Origin: Chitinilyticum piscinae | GTDB taxonomy: Bacteria > Pseudomonadota > Gammaproteobacteria > Burkholderiales > Chitinibacteraceae | NCBI RefSeq assembly: GCF_015223195.1 | Contig: NZ_JADFUA010000007.1 | Location: 62,001 to 126,000 of the forward strand | DNA length: 64,000 bases | Direction: 5' to 3' | Part shown: positions 7,584 to 15,718 of the stretch, in pieces | How the letters are laid out: each line of letters starts with the position of its first letter | Position numbering within the stretch: position 1 is the stretch's first letter | Translations under genes and position numbers: made by a program | Notes under the pieces: model-generated | Database searches by the model: none | Told to the model about the DNA's origin: nothing | What the model saw: only the letters and a program-made list of their open reading frames with translations

Positions 7584-9348
7584 TTTGATCGGATAAGCCC
7601 ATTCCAAGAAAAACCAAGCCACTCGCACTACGCAATCCAATGGTCAGTTCAGGTTGGCACTGCAAAACAACAACTAAACAGTGCAGCTGATTTCGCCTGA
7701 ATGCATGAACTAGCATGCCCTCCCCCTGTCTGGCTGAGGGAAACTGCAGCTGACTCTCTCCGCCAACCTTGTGGTTTTCTACAGCCATGATGACATCACC
7801 AGCTGCCAATCCTGCCCGCTCGGCCGCAGAACCGCTGGGCACCTGCACTACTTTCAGCCCCTCGGGTACTGCCTCGACCTTAATACCCAGCCCGGCGCGC
7901 GGCTCTGGAAGGCGCTCCAGCCAGCCTCCCTTATCAGCCTGATTCAGCGCCTGCCGCTGCTGCCATTCGATCCCCTGCTCGGCCAGCAACTCCCGCAGCG
8001 GCAACTCGTGCGAAGAGCGCAATGCCAGCTCAAAAAATGCCGACAAGTCTTCGCCAGCCTGTTGAGTCGCCAATTGTTCGAAAGCCCCCGGTGGGACGCC
8101 CAGCCCGGTCTGCCCGTAATGCAGCCACAACGCACGCATCACATCGTCCAGTGAACGGGTTCCGCCGCTGTGCTTGCGGATCAGCAGATCGGTGCACAAA
8201 GCCACCAGTGCGCCCTTGGTGTAATAGCTCACCAGTGAATTCGGGCTATTCTCATCCTGCCGGTAGTACTTGATCCAGGCATCCAGACTGGCTTCCTCCA
8301 GCGTCTGCACGGCCGAGCCGGGATTGCGCCAAACGGCAGTAATGGTTTGCGAGAGCGTCTCGAGATACTCATCCGCAGTAATCAAGCCACTACGCAGCAA
8401 CAGCAGATCATCGTAGTAAGAGGTTACCCCTTCGAAGAGCCACAGCTGCCTTGTGTAGTTCTCCTGCGCAAGATCGTAGGGCACAAACTCCATGGGCTTG
8501 ATGCGCTTGACCAGCCAGGTATGGAAATACTCATGACTGATTAGACCGAGCAGCTGACGGTAGGATTGCTTGCGCGCCGTTTCATGGGGCTGCGGCAGAT
8601 CCTGCCGGCTGCACAGCAAGGCGGTGGAATTACGGTGCTCCAGTCCGCCATAGCCGTCGGCGGTCACCATGGTCAGAAAATGGTAGGAGGAAAAAGGCGC
8701 AGGCGCCCCCCAGAAGCGGATCTGGTATTCGCAGATGGCCTTCACGTCAGCCACCAGGCGCTCGGCATCCTCGCATACCGCGCCAGACAAAATAAACTCG
8801 TGCGGAACATCGCAGGCCTTAAACGACAGGCGCTGGAATTGAGCGATCTCGACCGGACAGTCAATCAGCTCATCATAATCGTACGCCTCATAGCCCCCCG
8901 CAGCGAGCGGGCGGAGCCCCGTAGCAATCTGCCAGTGCGCGCATTGCACTGGCAGACGGATATCGACACGGCAAGACTCCTGCTCACGCCCGAGCACGGC
9001 CAGAAACACGCTGGTGCCATTGAAAAACGCCCGGAACTGATCCAGATATGCGCCACGCACCGACAAATCATAGGCATAGACCTGATAGCGGATCCGTACG
9101 CTGCCAGCGTCGGCCTCGGGCATCAGTTGCCAGCGATGCTTGTCGACTTTGCGCACCGGCAAGGCTGAGCCGCCCTGCTCGGCCTCCAGCCGGACAATGT
9201 GACGGGCAAACTCGCGCACCAGATAACTGCCAGGAATCCACACCGGCAAGGAGAGCATCACCCCTGCCGGATCGGGGTCGCCCAATTCGAGTTCGACATG
9301 GAATAGATGGGTATGGGGCTCGGGAAATGACAGCGTGTACTGCAACAT
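7567..9348 (-). CDS. M61 family metallopeptidase with PDZ domain
   Basis: This 593-residue protein belongs to the M61 (glycyl aminopeptidase-like) family. The zinc motif HEYFH lies at about residues 271-275, within LLGLISHEYFHTWLVKRIKP, and the downstream Glu is in WLFEGVTSYYDD. An N-terminal beta-rich domain precedes the catalytic domain, and a PDZ domain occupies about residues 490-570 (GLKVVQVPSGSAAERAGLAA). No signal peptide is evident. The physiological substrate is unknown. The gene's end is embedded in the shared terminator with the porin gene. Confidence 0.88.
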   Translation of the reverse strand: MLQYTLSFPEPHTHLFHVELELGDPDPAGVMLSLPVWIPGSYLVREFARHIVRLEAEQGGSALPVRKVDKHRWQLMPEADAGSVRIRYQVYAYDLSVRGAYLDQFRAFFNGTSVFLAVLGREQESCRVDIRLPVQCAHWQIATGLRPLAAGGYEAYDYDELIDCPVEIAQFQRLSFKACDVPHEFILSGAVCEDAERLVADVKAICEYQIRFWGAPAPFSSYHFLTMVTADGYGGLEHRNSTALLCSRQDLPQPHETARKQSYRQLLGLISHEYFHTWLVKRIKPMEFVPYDLAQENYTRQLWLFEGVTSYYDDLLLLRSGLITADEYLETLSQTITAVWRNPGSAVQTLEEASLDAWIKYYRQDENSPNSLVSYYTKGALVALCTDLLIRKHSGGTRSLDDVMRALWLHYGQTGLGVPPGAFEQLATQQAGEDLSAFFELALRSSHELPLRELLAEQGIEWQQRQALNQADKGGWLERLPEPRAGLGIKVEAVPEGLKVVQVPSGSAAERAGLAAGDVIMAVENHKVGGESQLQFPSARQGEGMLVHAFRRNQLHCLVVVLQCQPELTIGLRSASGLVFLGMGLSDQMKNQP

Positions 9349-9370
9349 GAATGATCAAAATTCCGGAAAA

Positions 9371-10630
9371 TCAACTTGCCATGCCGACCTGATTACGGCC
9401 AGCGCGTTTTGCCTGATACAGGGCCATATCGGCCGCTTCGACCAGCTGTGCGGCCGACATGTTATTGCCCAGCACCGCGACACCGGCACTGAACGTCGCC
9501 TGCAGCGCCCCGCCGCCATCCAGATGCTTCAGCGCGGCAAAGGCTGCGCGCATCTCATCGACACGCTGGGCGGCCCGGATCTGCGAGAGCCCGGGGAAAA
9601 TCACGGCAAACTCTTCCCCGCCATAGCGACCGATCAGATCCGCCGAGGGGGCCATCTGGCGCAACAGCCGCGCCAGACTCTTGATCACCCGGTCTCCGAC
9701 CGCGTGACCATGCTGATCGTTAACCTGCTTGAAATGATCAATATCGATCATTGCATAGCTCAAGGGCACGCTCTGCGTCGCCGTCGCGGAAATCTGCATT
9801 TCCAGTTGCTGGATCAGATGGGTGTGATCAAGTAGTCCGGTCAACCCATCACGCGTCATCCAGTGCCGCAGGCGCCGGTAACGTTCGACGGTAATCACCA
9901 CCGAGGCCAGCAACTCCTCGCTTTCCTGGTTCTTGATCAGGAAATCATCGCCCCCCATGCTGCGTGCGAGCCATTGCCGTCCGCGGCTGGTTTCGGTCGA
10001 GAGAAAAACGATGGGTACGCTGTCGAACTGGGGGTGCTGACGGATCAGCCGTGCCATTTCATCACCGCCGCACTCGGGCATATACACATCCATCAGGATG
10101 ATTTCCGGGCGGAAACGCTCCAGTGCGATAAAGATGTCCAGCGGATTATGCAGGCTGCGCACCTGCATGCCGGCCTGCTGCAAGATCTGGCTTACCCAGC
10201 GGGTAACCGTCTCAGAGTCATCGACAATCAGTACTCGGTACGGATTATGCCGTCCCGCTTCTTCCAGTTGCTCGAGCCGGTCGATCAGCACCTGGACATC
10301 CACCGGCCAGCTCATGAATCCGGTAACCCCCAGACGCATCAGCGCAATCTGGCGGCTGACTGTCAGCTCAGTACCGGCGCAGAGCACCGGCCCCTGGAAA
10401 AGACGTCGCAGCAGCGGGAGCACATCTTCGGTCGCGCCATCCTCCAGGCCATCGGCATCCAGCAGTACTGCAGCAGCCGTCTGCGCATGCAGGGCCGCAA
10501 GCAGGGCACTTTTGCGGCCGAAAACCTGTACCGGAAAGCCGTAGCTGCTTAGCTGAGCCTGCAGCAGCTCAATCGATTCGCGGCGGCTGGTGCCGATCAG
10601 GAGCGGGGAGGAAGTAGCGGGAGCATTCAT
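9371..10630 (-). CDS. Response regulator with diguanylate cyclase (GGDEF) output
   Basis: The 419-residue protein has a PleD-like layout: a degenerate receiver-like region (residues 10-120), a receiver domain from about 132 with VLIVDDSE and phospho-acceptor Asp181 (ILMDVYMPE), then a GGDEF domain with GGEEF at 337-341. It should make cyclic di-GMP on phosphorylation. The usual inhibitory RxxD site just ahead of GGEEF is absent, so product inhibition at the I-site is not expected. There is no adjacent kinase; it is probably an orphan regulator. Confidence 0.9.
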   Translation of the reverse strand: MNAPATSSPLLIGTSRRESIELLQAQLSSYGFPVQVFGRKSALLAALHAQTAAAVLLDADGLEDGATEDVLPLLRRLFQGPVLCAGTELTVSRQIALMRLGVTGFMSWPVDVQVLIDRLEQLEEAGRHNPYRVLIVDDSETVTRWVSQILQQAGMQVRSLHNPLDIFIALERFRPEIILMDVYMPECGGDEMARLIRQHPQFDSVPIVFLSTETSRGRQWLARSMGGDDFLIKNQESEELLASVVITVERYRRLRHWMTRDGLTGLLDHTHLIQQLEMQISATATQSVPLSYAMIDIDHFKQVNDQHGHAVGDRVIKSLARLLRQMAPSADLIGRYGGEEFAVIFPGLSQIRAAQRVDEMRAAFAALKHLDGGGALQATFSAGVAVLGNNMSAAQLVEAADMALYQAKRAGRNQVGMAS

Positions 10631-10678
10631 GGAAGGATCTGCGTATCAGCATACACGCACAGCATAGCAGCAAGCCGC

Positions 10679-11080
<402 letters not shown>

Positions 11081-11134
11081 CCATCTATTTAGCAGAACCC
11101 CTCGAAATACAAGGATTAATCAGCCATACCCGCC

Positions 11135-11413
11135 TCAGGCAAAGCAATAGTGCTTGCGCAGCGGCTCATGAATCTGCCACTCGCAGGACAATCCCGCAGC
11201 AAACGTCACCAGATTACCGGCAACCAACTCGACGGGCTCCCCATGATCCGGATACACCGTCACCCGACCGCTAAGCAGATAGCAGGTTTCGCTCACGTCA
11301 TAGTGCCAGGGAAAACGACTCGGCTCCTTTTCCCATACGGGCCAGTTGCGCACCCCCAGCTGTTGCAGCCTCACTTCATCCAGGCCCCGTTCAACCCGCA
11401 CTGCATCCTCCAT
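11135..11413 (-). CDS. Cupin domain protein (DUF861-type)
   Basis: This 92-residue single-cupin protein contains WPVWEKEPSRFPWHYDVSETCYLL, with the metal-ligand pattern of small cupins, followed by GxVTVYPDHGEPVELVAGNLVTF and a WQIHEPLRKHY end, like the EutQ/DUF861 group. The function is unknown; such proteins may bind small metabolites or a metal. The ATG at 11413 has AGGAG seven bases upstream. GGGTATG follows the stop after three bases. Confidence 0.75.
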   Translation of the reverse strand: MEDAVRVERGLDEVRLQQLGVRNWPVWEKEPSRFPWHYDVSETCYLLSGRVTVYPDHGEPVELVAGNLVTFAAGLSCEWQIHEPLRKHYCFA

Positions 11414-11516
11414 CACCCGACTCCTTTCATGTCACCGTCACGTCATGTAACAGCAATCGCCATTACACATAAACCATCTACCGTATCACCATCAAAACCA
11501 GCCATGGAGCTAACTA

Positions 11517-11606
11517 ATGGGCAATACCCTGCTTATTCTGCAAATCATGACCATCCTGGCGTGGCTGCTTTTTATCAGCTGTGCCGCACTCCTCGCGCGC
11601 CAGTGA
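11517..11606 (+). CDS. Candidate 29-residue membrane microprotein
   Basis: ATG-to-TGA encodes 29 residues: MGNT, then an almost unbroken hydrophobic stretch (LLILQIMTILAWLLFISCAALL), ending ARQ. GGAG sits seven bases upstream of the ATG, ideal spacing. The size and single-span profile resemble bacterial membrane microproteins such as CydX or KdpF, but I do not recognise a specific family and the neighbours (cupin divergent, quinone oxidoreductase convergent) do not suggest a partner. It is missed by standard length cut-offs. Confidence 0.5.
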   Translation: MGNTLLILQIMTILAWLLFISCAALLARQ

Positions 11607-11619
11607 GGCGGCGTAAGGC

Positions 11620-12576
11620 TTACATCTGCAACACCACCTTGCCGAGATTCTGATTGGCGGCGATATAGCGATGCGCTTCTGCCACCTCGGTCAGTGCAAA
11701 AATCTTATCCAGCGTCAGGCGATAACGTCCCTGCTCCAATCCGGGCAACAAATCCGCATACAGGTCGGCACTCAGGCGAGCTTTCTGCTCCAGTGGCAGA
11801 CTGCGCAAGGTCGAGCCTTGCAGGCGCTGCCGTTTCACCAGCATCAGCCCCAGATTCAGCTCGGCCAGCGTACCCCGCAACAGGCCGATCAAAATCAGTT
11901 GCCCATCCGGATTCAAACAGCGCTGGTTTGCCACCAGATAATCGCCACCCACACCATCCAAGATCAGGTCCGCCCCCCCTGCTGCACGGATTTCGGCTGC
12001 AAAATCATCACGGGCGTAATCAAGCGCCAGATCTGCACCAAGCCCCCGACACCAATCCAGCTTGCCGGCACTGGCCGTGGTCGCCACCCACGCGCCACGC
12101 GCCTTGGCCAGCTGGATTGCCGCGGCGCCGACCCCACTGGCCCCGGCATGAATCAGCGCCCGCATTCCAGGCTGAATCCGCCCGATTTCGATCAGATTCA
12201 GCCAGGCAGTCAGCCAGGCTTCCGGCAGGCTGGCGGCAGCAGCCCAGTCAAGCCACTCGGGCAGAGGCCGGGCCAGTGCGGCATCCAGAAGACAGCATTC
12301 GGCATAGCCTCCCCCCGCCACCAGCCCGAAGACCCGTGCTCCGGGAGCAAAGCCCTTTACCTCCGGTCCGATCGCGATGACCTCACCGGCGATCTCCAGC
12401 CCCAGAATCGCCGACTCGCCCGCCGGAGGCGGATACTTGCCGGCGGCCTGCGCCAGATCGGCGCGATTGATGCCTGCCGCCCGTACGCGGACCAGTAATT
12501 GCCCGGCTGCCGGCATGGGCACTGGCTGCGCAGAAAGCTGCAGATCTGGGTAGCTAGCGGGATCGACGGCGAGCAT
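11620..12576 (-). CDS. NAD(P)H quinone oxidoreductase (MDR, PIG3-like)
   Basis: The 318-residue protein is a zinc-independent medium-chain dehydrogenase/reductase. It contains RVRAAGINRADLAQAAGKYPPP and the Rossmann motif GASGVGAAAIQLAKARGA, and ends with DKIFALTEVAEAHRYI, all typical of PIG3/QOR-type quinone reductases. It would reduce quinones or enones with NADPH. The start at 12576 (MLAVDPASYP) aligns with the family; an in-frame ATG at 12624 would extend through a 16-bp palindrome that looks like an operator. Confidence 0.85.
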   Translation of the reverse strand: MLAVDPASYPDLQLSAQPVPMPAAGQLLVRVRAAGINRADLAQAAGKYPPPAGESAILGLEIAGEVIAIGPEVKGFAPGARVFGLVAGGGYAECCLLDAALARPLPEWLDWAAAASLPEAWLTAWLNLIEIGRIQPGMRALIHAGASGVGAAAIQLAKARGAWVATTASAGKLDWCRGLGADLALDYARDDFAAEIRAAGGADLILDGVGGDYLVANQRCLNPDGQLILIGLLRGTLAELNLGLMLVKRQRLQGSTLRSLPLEQKARLSADLYADLLPGLEQGRYRLTLDKIFALTEVAEAHRYIAANQNLGKVVLQM

Positions 12577-12593
12577 CCGCTCAGGCACCCCGG

Positions 12594-12609
12594 ATACATT
12601 GCAATGTAT
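12594..12609 (-). promoter_or_regulatory. Perfect 16-bp palindrome upstream of the quinone oxidoreductase
   Basis: ATACATTGCAATGTAT reads identically on both strands and lies 18 bases before the chosen start. It looks like a binding site for a dimeric repressor. The same ATACAT-N4-ATGTAT arms recur at 54937. Confidence 0.5.
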
Positions 12610-12657
12610 AGAGCCCAATGCCATTACATTCTTAACCCTGCAAACAATACCCCTTGA

Positions 12658-13824
12658 CTACCCATCAAGCCCTGCCAACTGGCTACTCCCTTGCTCATGC
12701 GGCAGCGCCAGATACTCATGGGATTGCATTTCGGTCAGGCGGCTGGCCGTACGGAAAAACTCGCCAGCCTGCGGCCCCTCACGATAGAGCTCATCAACCG
12801 GCACATCAGCCGAAATGATCAGCTTGACACGATGGTCGTAGAACACATCCACCAGCCAGGTAAAGCGCCGTGCCTGATTGGCTTGCGCGACTCCGAGCTT
12901 CGGGATATTGGAGAGGATCACCGTGTGATAGAGCTGCGCCAGCTCCAGATAGTCGGCCTGACCGCGACCGTCACCGCAGAGCACGGCAAAATCGAACCAC
13001 AGCACCCCGGGCGCCTGCCGGTGCACCTTGAGGCGGCGACCGGCCAGCATCAGCGTTGCCCCCCCATCTGTCGCCGTAGCAATACTGCTGAACAATCGGT
13101 CGAGCTCGACCTCGGTGTCCGGCCCGATCGGTGAGATATAGGTGCGGGCTGCACTGAGCGTGCGCATCCGGTAATCCGTCCCGCCATCAACATTGAGCAC
13201 ATCCAGCTGCCGCTTGAGCAACTCAATCGTCGGCAGAAAATTCTGCCGCTGCAGCCCATTCGGATACAGGCCATCCGGCGGGTAATTGCTGGTTGCCACC
13301 AGCACCACTCCGCGCGCGAACAATTGCTCCATCAGCCGGCCAAGGATCATCGCATCGGCGATATCCGAAACATGGAATTCGTCGAAACACAGCACCCGAA
13401 CCGATCTGGCCCATTTTTCGGCGACCGCGAGCAAAGGATCAGCCGCCCCCTGTTGCGCACGCAATTCGGCATGGACTTCCTGCATGAAACGGTGAAAATG
13501 CAGACGCTTCTTGCGCCGATAAGGCAGGCTGGCAAAAAAGGCATCCATCAGGAAGCTCTTGCCGCGCCCTACCCCTCCCCAGAAATACAGCCCGCGCGGC
13601 AGGGACGGCTGCGGCAGCAAGGGCTTGCCGAAAAGCTCGGTCTTGCGAAACGGCCGGCTGCGCACTTGCTTGAATTCGACCAGTTGCTGCCAGAGGGTGT
13701 CCAGACGGGCAATGGCATCATGCTGGGCCGGATCGGACTGGAATGCGGGATTACCGGCCAGACTCTGATACCAGGCCAGCGGGCTGATGCCCTCGACAGG
13801 AGGAGGAAGCTGATGCTGCGACAT
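12658..13824 (-). CDS. zapE: Cell division ATPase ZapE (AFG1 family)
   Basis: The 388-residue AFG1-like ATPase has Walker A GGVGRGKS within LYFWGGVGRGKSFLMDAFF, Walker B VLCFDEFHVSDIADAMILG, and the following LVATSNYPPDGLY, all diagnostic of ZapE/AFG1. ZapE acts at the septum during late division, destabilising FtsZ polymers in an ATP-dependent way, and is needed under low oxygen and heat in E. coli. No clear ribosome-binding site precedes the ATG. Confidence 0.92.
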   Translation of the reverse strand: MSQHQLPPPVEGISPLAWYQSLAGNPAFQSDPAQHDAIARLDTLWQQLVEFKQVRSRPFRKTELFGKPLLPQPSLPRGLYFWGGVGRGKSFLMDAFFASLPYRRKKRLHFHRFMQEVHAELRAQQGAADPLLAVAEKWARSVRVLCFDEFHVSDIADAMILGRLMEQLFARGVVLVATSNYPPDGLYPNGLQRQNFLPTIELLKRQLDVLNVDGGTDYRMRTLSAARTYISPIGPDTEVELDRLFSSIATATDGGATLMLAGRRLKVHRQAPGVLWFDFAVLCGDGRGQADYLELAQLYHTVILSNIPKLGVAQANQARRFTWLVDVFYDHRVKLIISADVPVDELYREGPQAGEFFRTASRLTEMQSHEYLALPHEQGSSQLAGLDG

Positions 13825-13924
13825 GAAATGGCCATGTTCGTGAGAATACCGCGATTATACGGATGCCGCGGTCAGGGACGAAGCAGGCATACCGCTTAAG
13901 CGCGACAACTCCGCACAGCAATAC

Positions 13925-13949
13925 AAAAGGGCGCCATCGGCGCCCTTTT
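13925..13949 (-). terminator. Terminator after the peroxiredoxin gene
   Basis: A GGGCGCC-ATC-GGCGCCC hairpin flanked by AAAA and TTTT runs lies 25 bases past the peroxiredoxin stop and ends that minus-strand transcript. Confidence 0.75.
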
Positions 13950-13974
13950 TTAGTCACTGAATCAGGAAACCCGA

Positions 13975-14580
13975 TTACAGTTCTTTGGCATTGTTGGCCA
14001 GATAGTCAGCCACACCATCAGCGGACGGCTTCATGCCCTTTTTGCCCTTGTTCCAGCCGGCCGGGCAGACTTCGCCATGCTCTTCAACAAATTGTAGTGC
14101 ATCGATCACACGCAGCAATTCGTCGATATCGCGACCCAGCGGCAGGTTGTTCACCACTTGGTGCTGAACAACGCCATTCTTGTCGATCAGGAAGGTACCG
14201 CGCAGAGCCACGCCGGCCGCTTCCAGTTCAACATCGTAGGCCTTGCAGATTTCGTGCTTGACGTCGGCAACGAGGGTATAGCCAACCTGGCCGATACCGC
14301 CCTTTTCCACCGGGGTGTTGCGCCAAGCGCTGTGGGTAAACTGGCTGTCGATGGACACGCCGATAACTTCGACGTTGCGCTTCTTGAATTCTTCCAGACG
14401 GTGATCGAAGGCGATCAGTTCGGACGGGCAGACAAAGGTGAAGTCCAGCGGGTAGAAGAATACGGCGGTGTATTTGCCGGCAGTAGCCTGCTTCAGGTTG
14501 TAGCTGTCGACGATCTGGCCATTGCCCAGAACGGCGGCTGCAGTGAAGTCGGGGGCTTGTTTGCCTACGAGTACGGCCAT
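13975..14580 (-). CDS. Typical 2-Cys peroxiredoxin (AhpC/Prx1 type)
   Basis: This 201-residue thiol peroxidase has the peroxidatic cysteine in FYPLDFTFVCPSE (about residues 43-55) and the resolving cysteine in HGEVCPAGW near 169. It reduces hydrogen peroxide and organic hydroperoxides in the cytoplasm. The C-terminal extension of typical 2-Cys enzymes is present. GGAG precedes the ATG by seven bases. No ahpF lies nearby, so thioredoxin or a glutaredoxin system would be the reductant by inference. Confidence 0.93.
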   Translation of the reverse strand: MAVLVGKQAPDFTAAAVLGNGQIVDSYNLKQATAGKYTAVFFYPLDFTFVCPSELIAFDHRLEEFKKRNVEVIGVSIDSQFTHSAWRNTPVEKGGIGQVGYTLVADVKHEICKAYDVELEAAGVALRGTFLIDKNGVVQHQVVNNLPLGRDIDELLRVIDALQFVEEHGEVCPAGWNKGKKGMKPSADGVADYLANNAKEL

Positions 14581-14768
14581 GCTGAATCTCCTGATGGGTT
14601 GAAAAAACGCTTAAGGCTAAGATGTGGTTGCGGCAGCGTCAATTCAAGAGTTTTCATTCTACTGATAGATGGAAGCTATACACCCTCAGTGCGCCGCTCC
14701 CGAGTTGCCAGTTATGCACACAGCAGTCATGATGTAAGCACCGCACTGAACAAGCATGGAGGAGTGCC

Positions 14769-15647
14769 ATGACCCTCAGCCGTAGAAACCTGCTGGCCAT
14801 GCTGCTGCTTGCAGCACTGAGCCCGTTCGCCAGCGCCGAAGACAATACCATCACCATCCTGACCCAACAGGATGTGCTCAGTGACTACCAGAAATTCCTG
14901 AAGGGCCGCGATCCACTCGGCATCACCCAGTTCGGCGGCGAACACTCCCGCCGGGACGTGGTCGAACTGGTGCTGGTGCAGCAGGCGCTGAAAGCCGGCG
15001 GCAATACCCGACCGCTGCGTCTGGTAACCGTCAACAACACCAGTGATTCCTACAACCGCTATCTGAAGGAAGTCTCAAGCGGAAATGCGTCACTGGGTGG
15101 CAACTCGGTCTGGCTGATCGACCTCAAACCGCTGGCAGACAAGGTTTACATCAGTGAGCCCAGCATCCGGCAAGGCGAATTCACTGCGGGCCTTTACACC
15201 ACGCCGGGCAACAAAGCCGCACTCGCAGCACAGGACAAGGCCGCGGTACAAAAATTAACCGCCGTGGTCGCAGACAGCTGGAAACCGGATATCGCAACGC
15301 TGGAGAGCATCCCCATTCCGAATGTTCTAAAAACCCAGAGCTGGGAATCGATGGTGGGCATGGTCAGCAAGCAACGCGCCGATGTGATTCTGGCCCCCTT
15401 TCAGCCAACGCCAGACCTCTCCTTCGAGGCGGCCGGGCAGAAATTTGTGCCCATTCCCAACATTCGGGTTGGCCTGCAAGGCAGCCGGCATTTCTTTGTC
15501 AGCCGCAGTTTCCCCAATAGTGCGCAGATAGCCAAGGCACTCAATACCGGGCTGGATCAATTGCGGGCCAACGGCACAATCGAGAAGGCCTATCGCGAAT
15601 CCGGCTTTTTCAATGAGGCGACCGCGAAGTGGAGCAAGATCAACTGA
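14769..15647 (+). CDS. Periplasmic substrate-binding protein (family 3-like), orphan
   Basis: The 292-residue product has a signal peptide (SRRNLLAMLLLAALSPFASA, cleavage before EDNTI) and a body with the two-lobed pattern of bacterial extracellular solute-binding proteins (SxNASLGGNSVWL, ADVILAPFQPTPDLSFE, KALNTGLDQLRANGTIEKAY). The last segment is the family 3 C-terminal helix signature. The ligand is not evident. There is no permease or ATPase gene next to it, so it may serve a distant transporter or a signalling protein. GGAGGAG precedes the ATG. Confidence 0.75.
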   Translation: MTLSRRNLLAMLLLAALSPFASAEDNTITILTQQDVLSDYQKFLKGRDPLGITQFGGEHSRRDVVELVLVQQALKAGGNTRPLRLVTVNNTSDSYNRYLKEVSSGNASLGGNSVWLIDLKPLADKVYISEPSIRQGEFTAGLYTTPGNKAALAAQDKAAVQKLTAVVADSWKPDIATLESIPIPNVLKTQSWESMVGMVSKQRADVILAPFQPTPDLSFEAAGQKFVPIPNIRVGLQGSRHFFVSRSFPNSAQIAKALNTGLDQLRANGTIEKAYRESGFFNEATAKWSKIN

Positions 15648-15669
15648 TCGCCCCTGGTTTGATGCGTGT

Positions 15670-15696
15670 AAAAACGCCGGCGCATGCCGGCGTTTT
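15670..15696. terminator. Bidirectional terminator
   Basis: An AAAAACGCCGGC-GCAT-complement hairpin with A and T runs on both sides separates the convergent binding-protein gene and GGDEF-EAL gene. Confidence 0.85.
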
Positions 15697-15718
15697 TGCT
15701 TTGTTCATCCATCCCATC

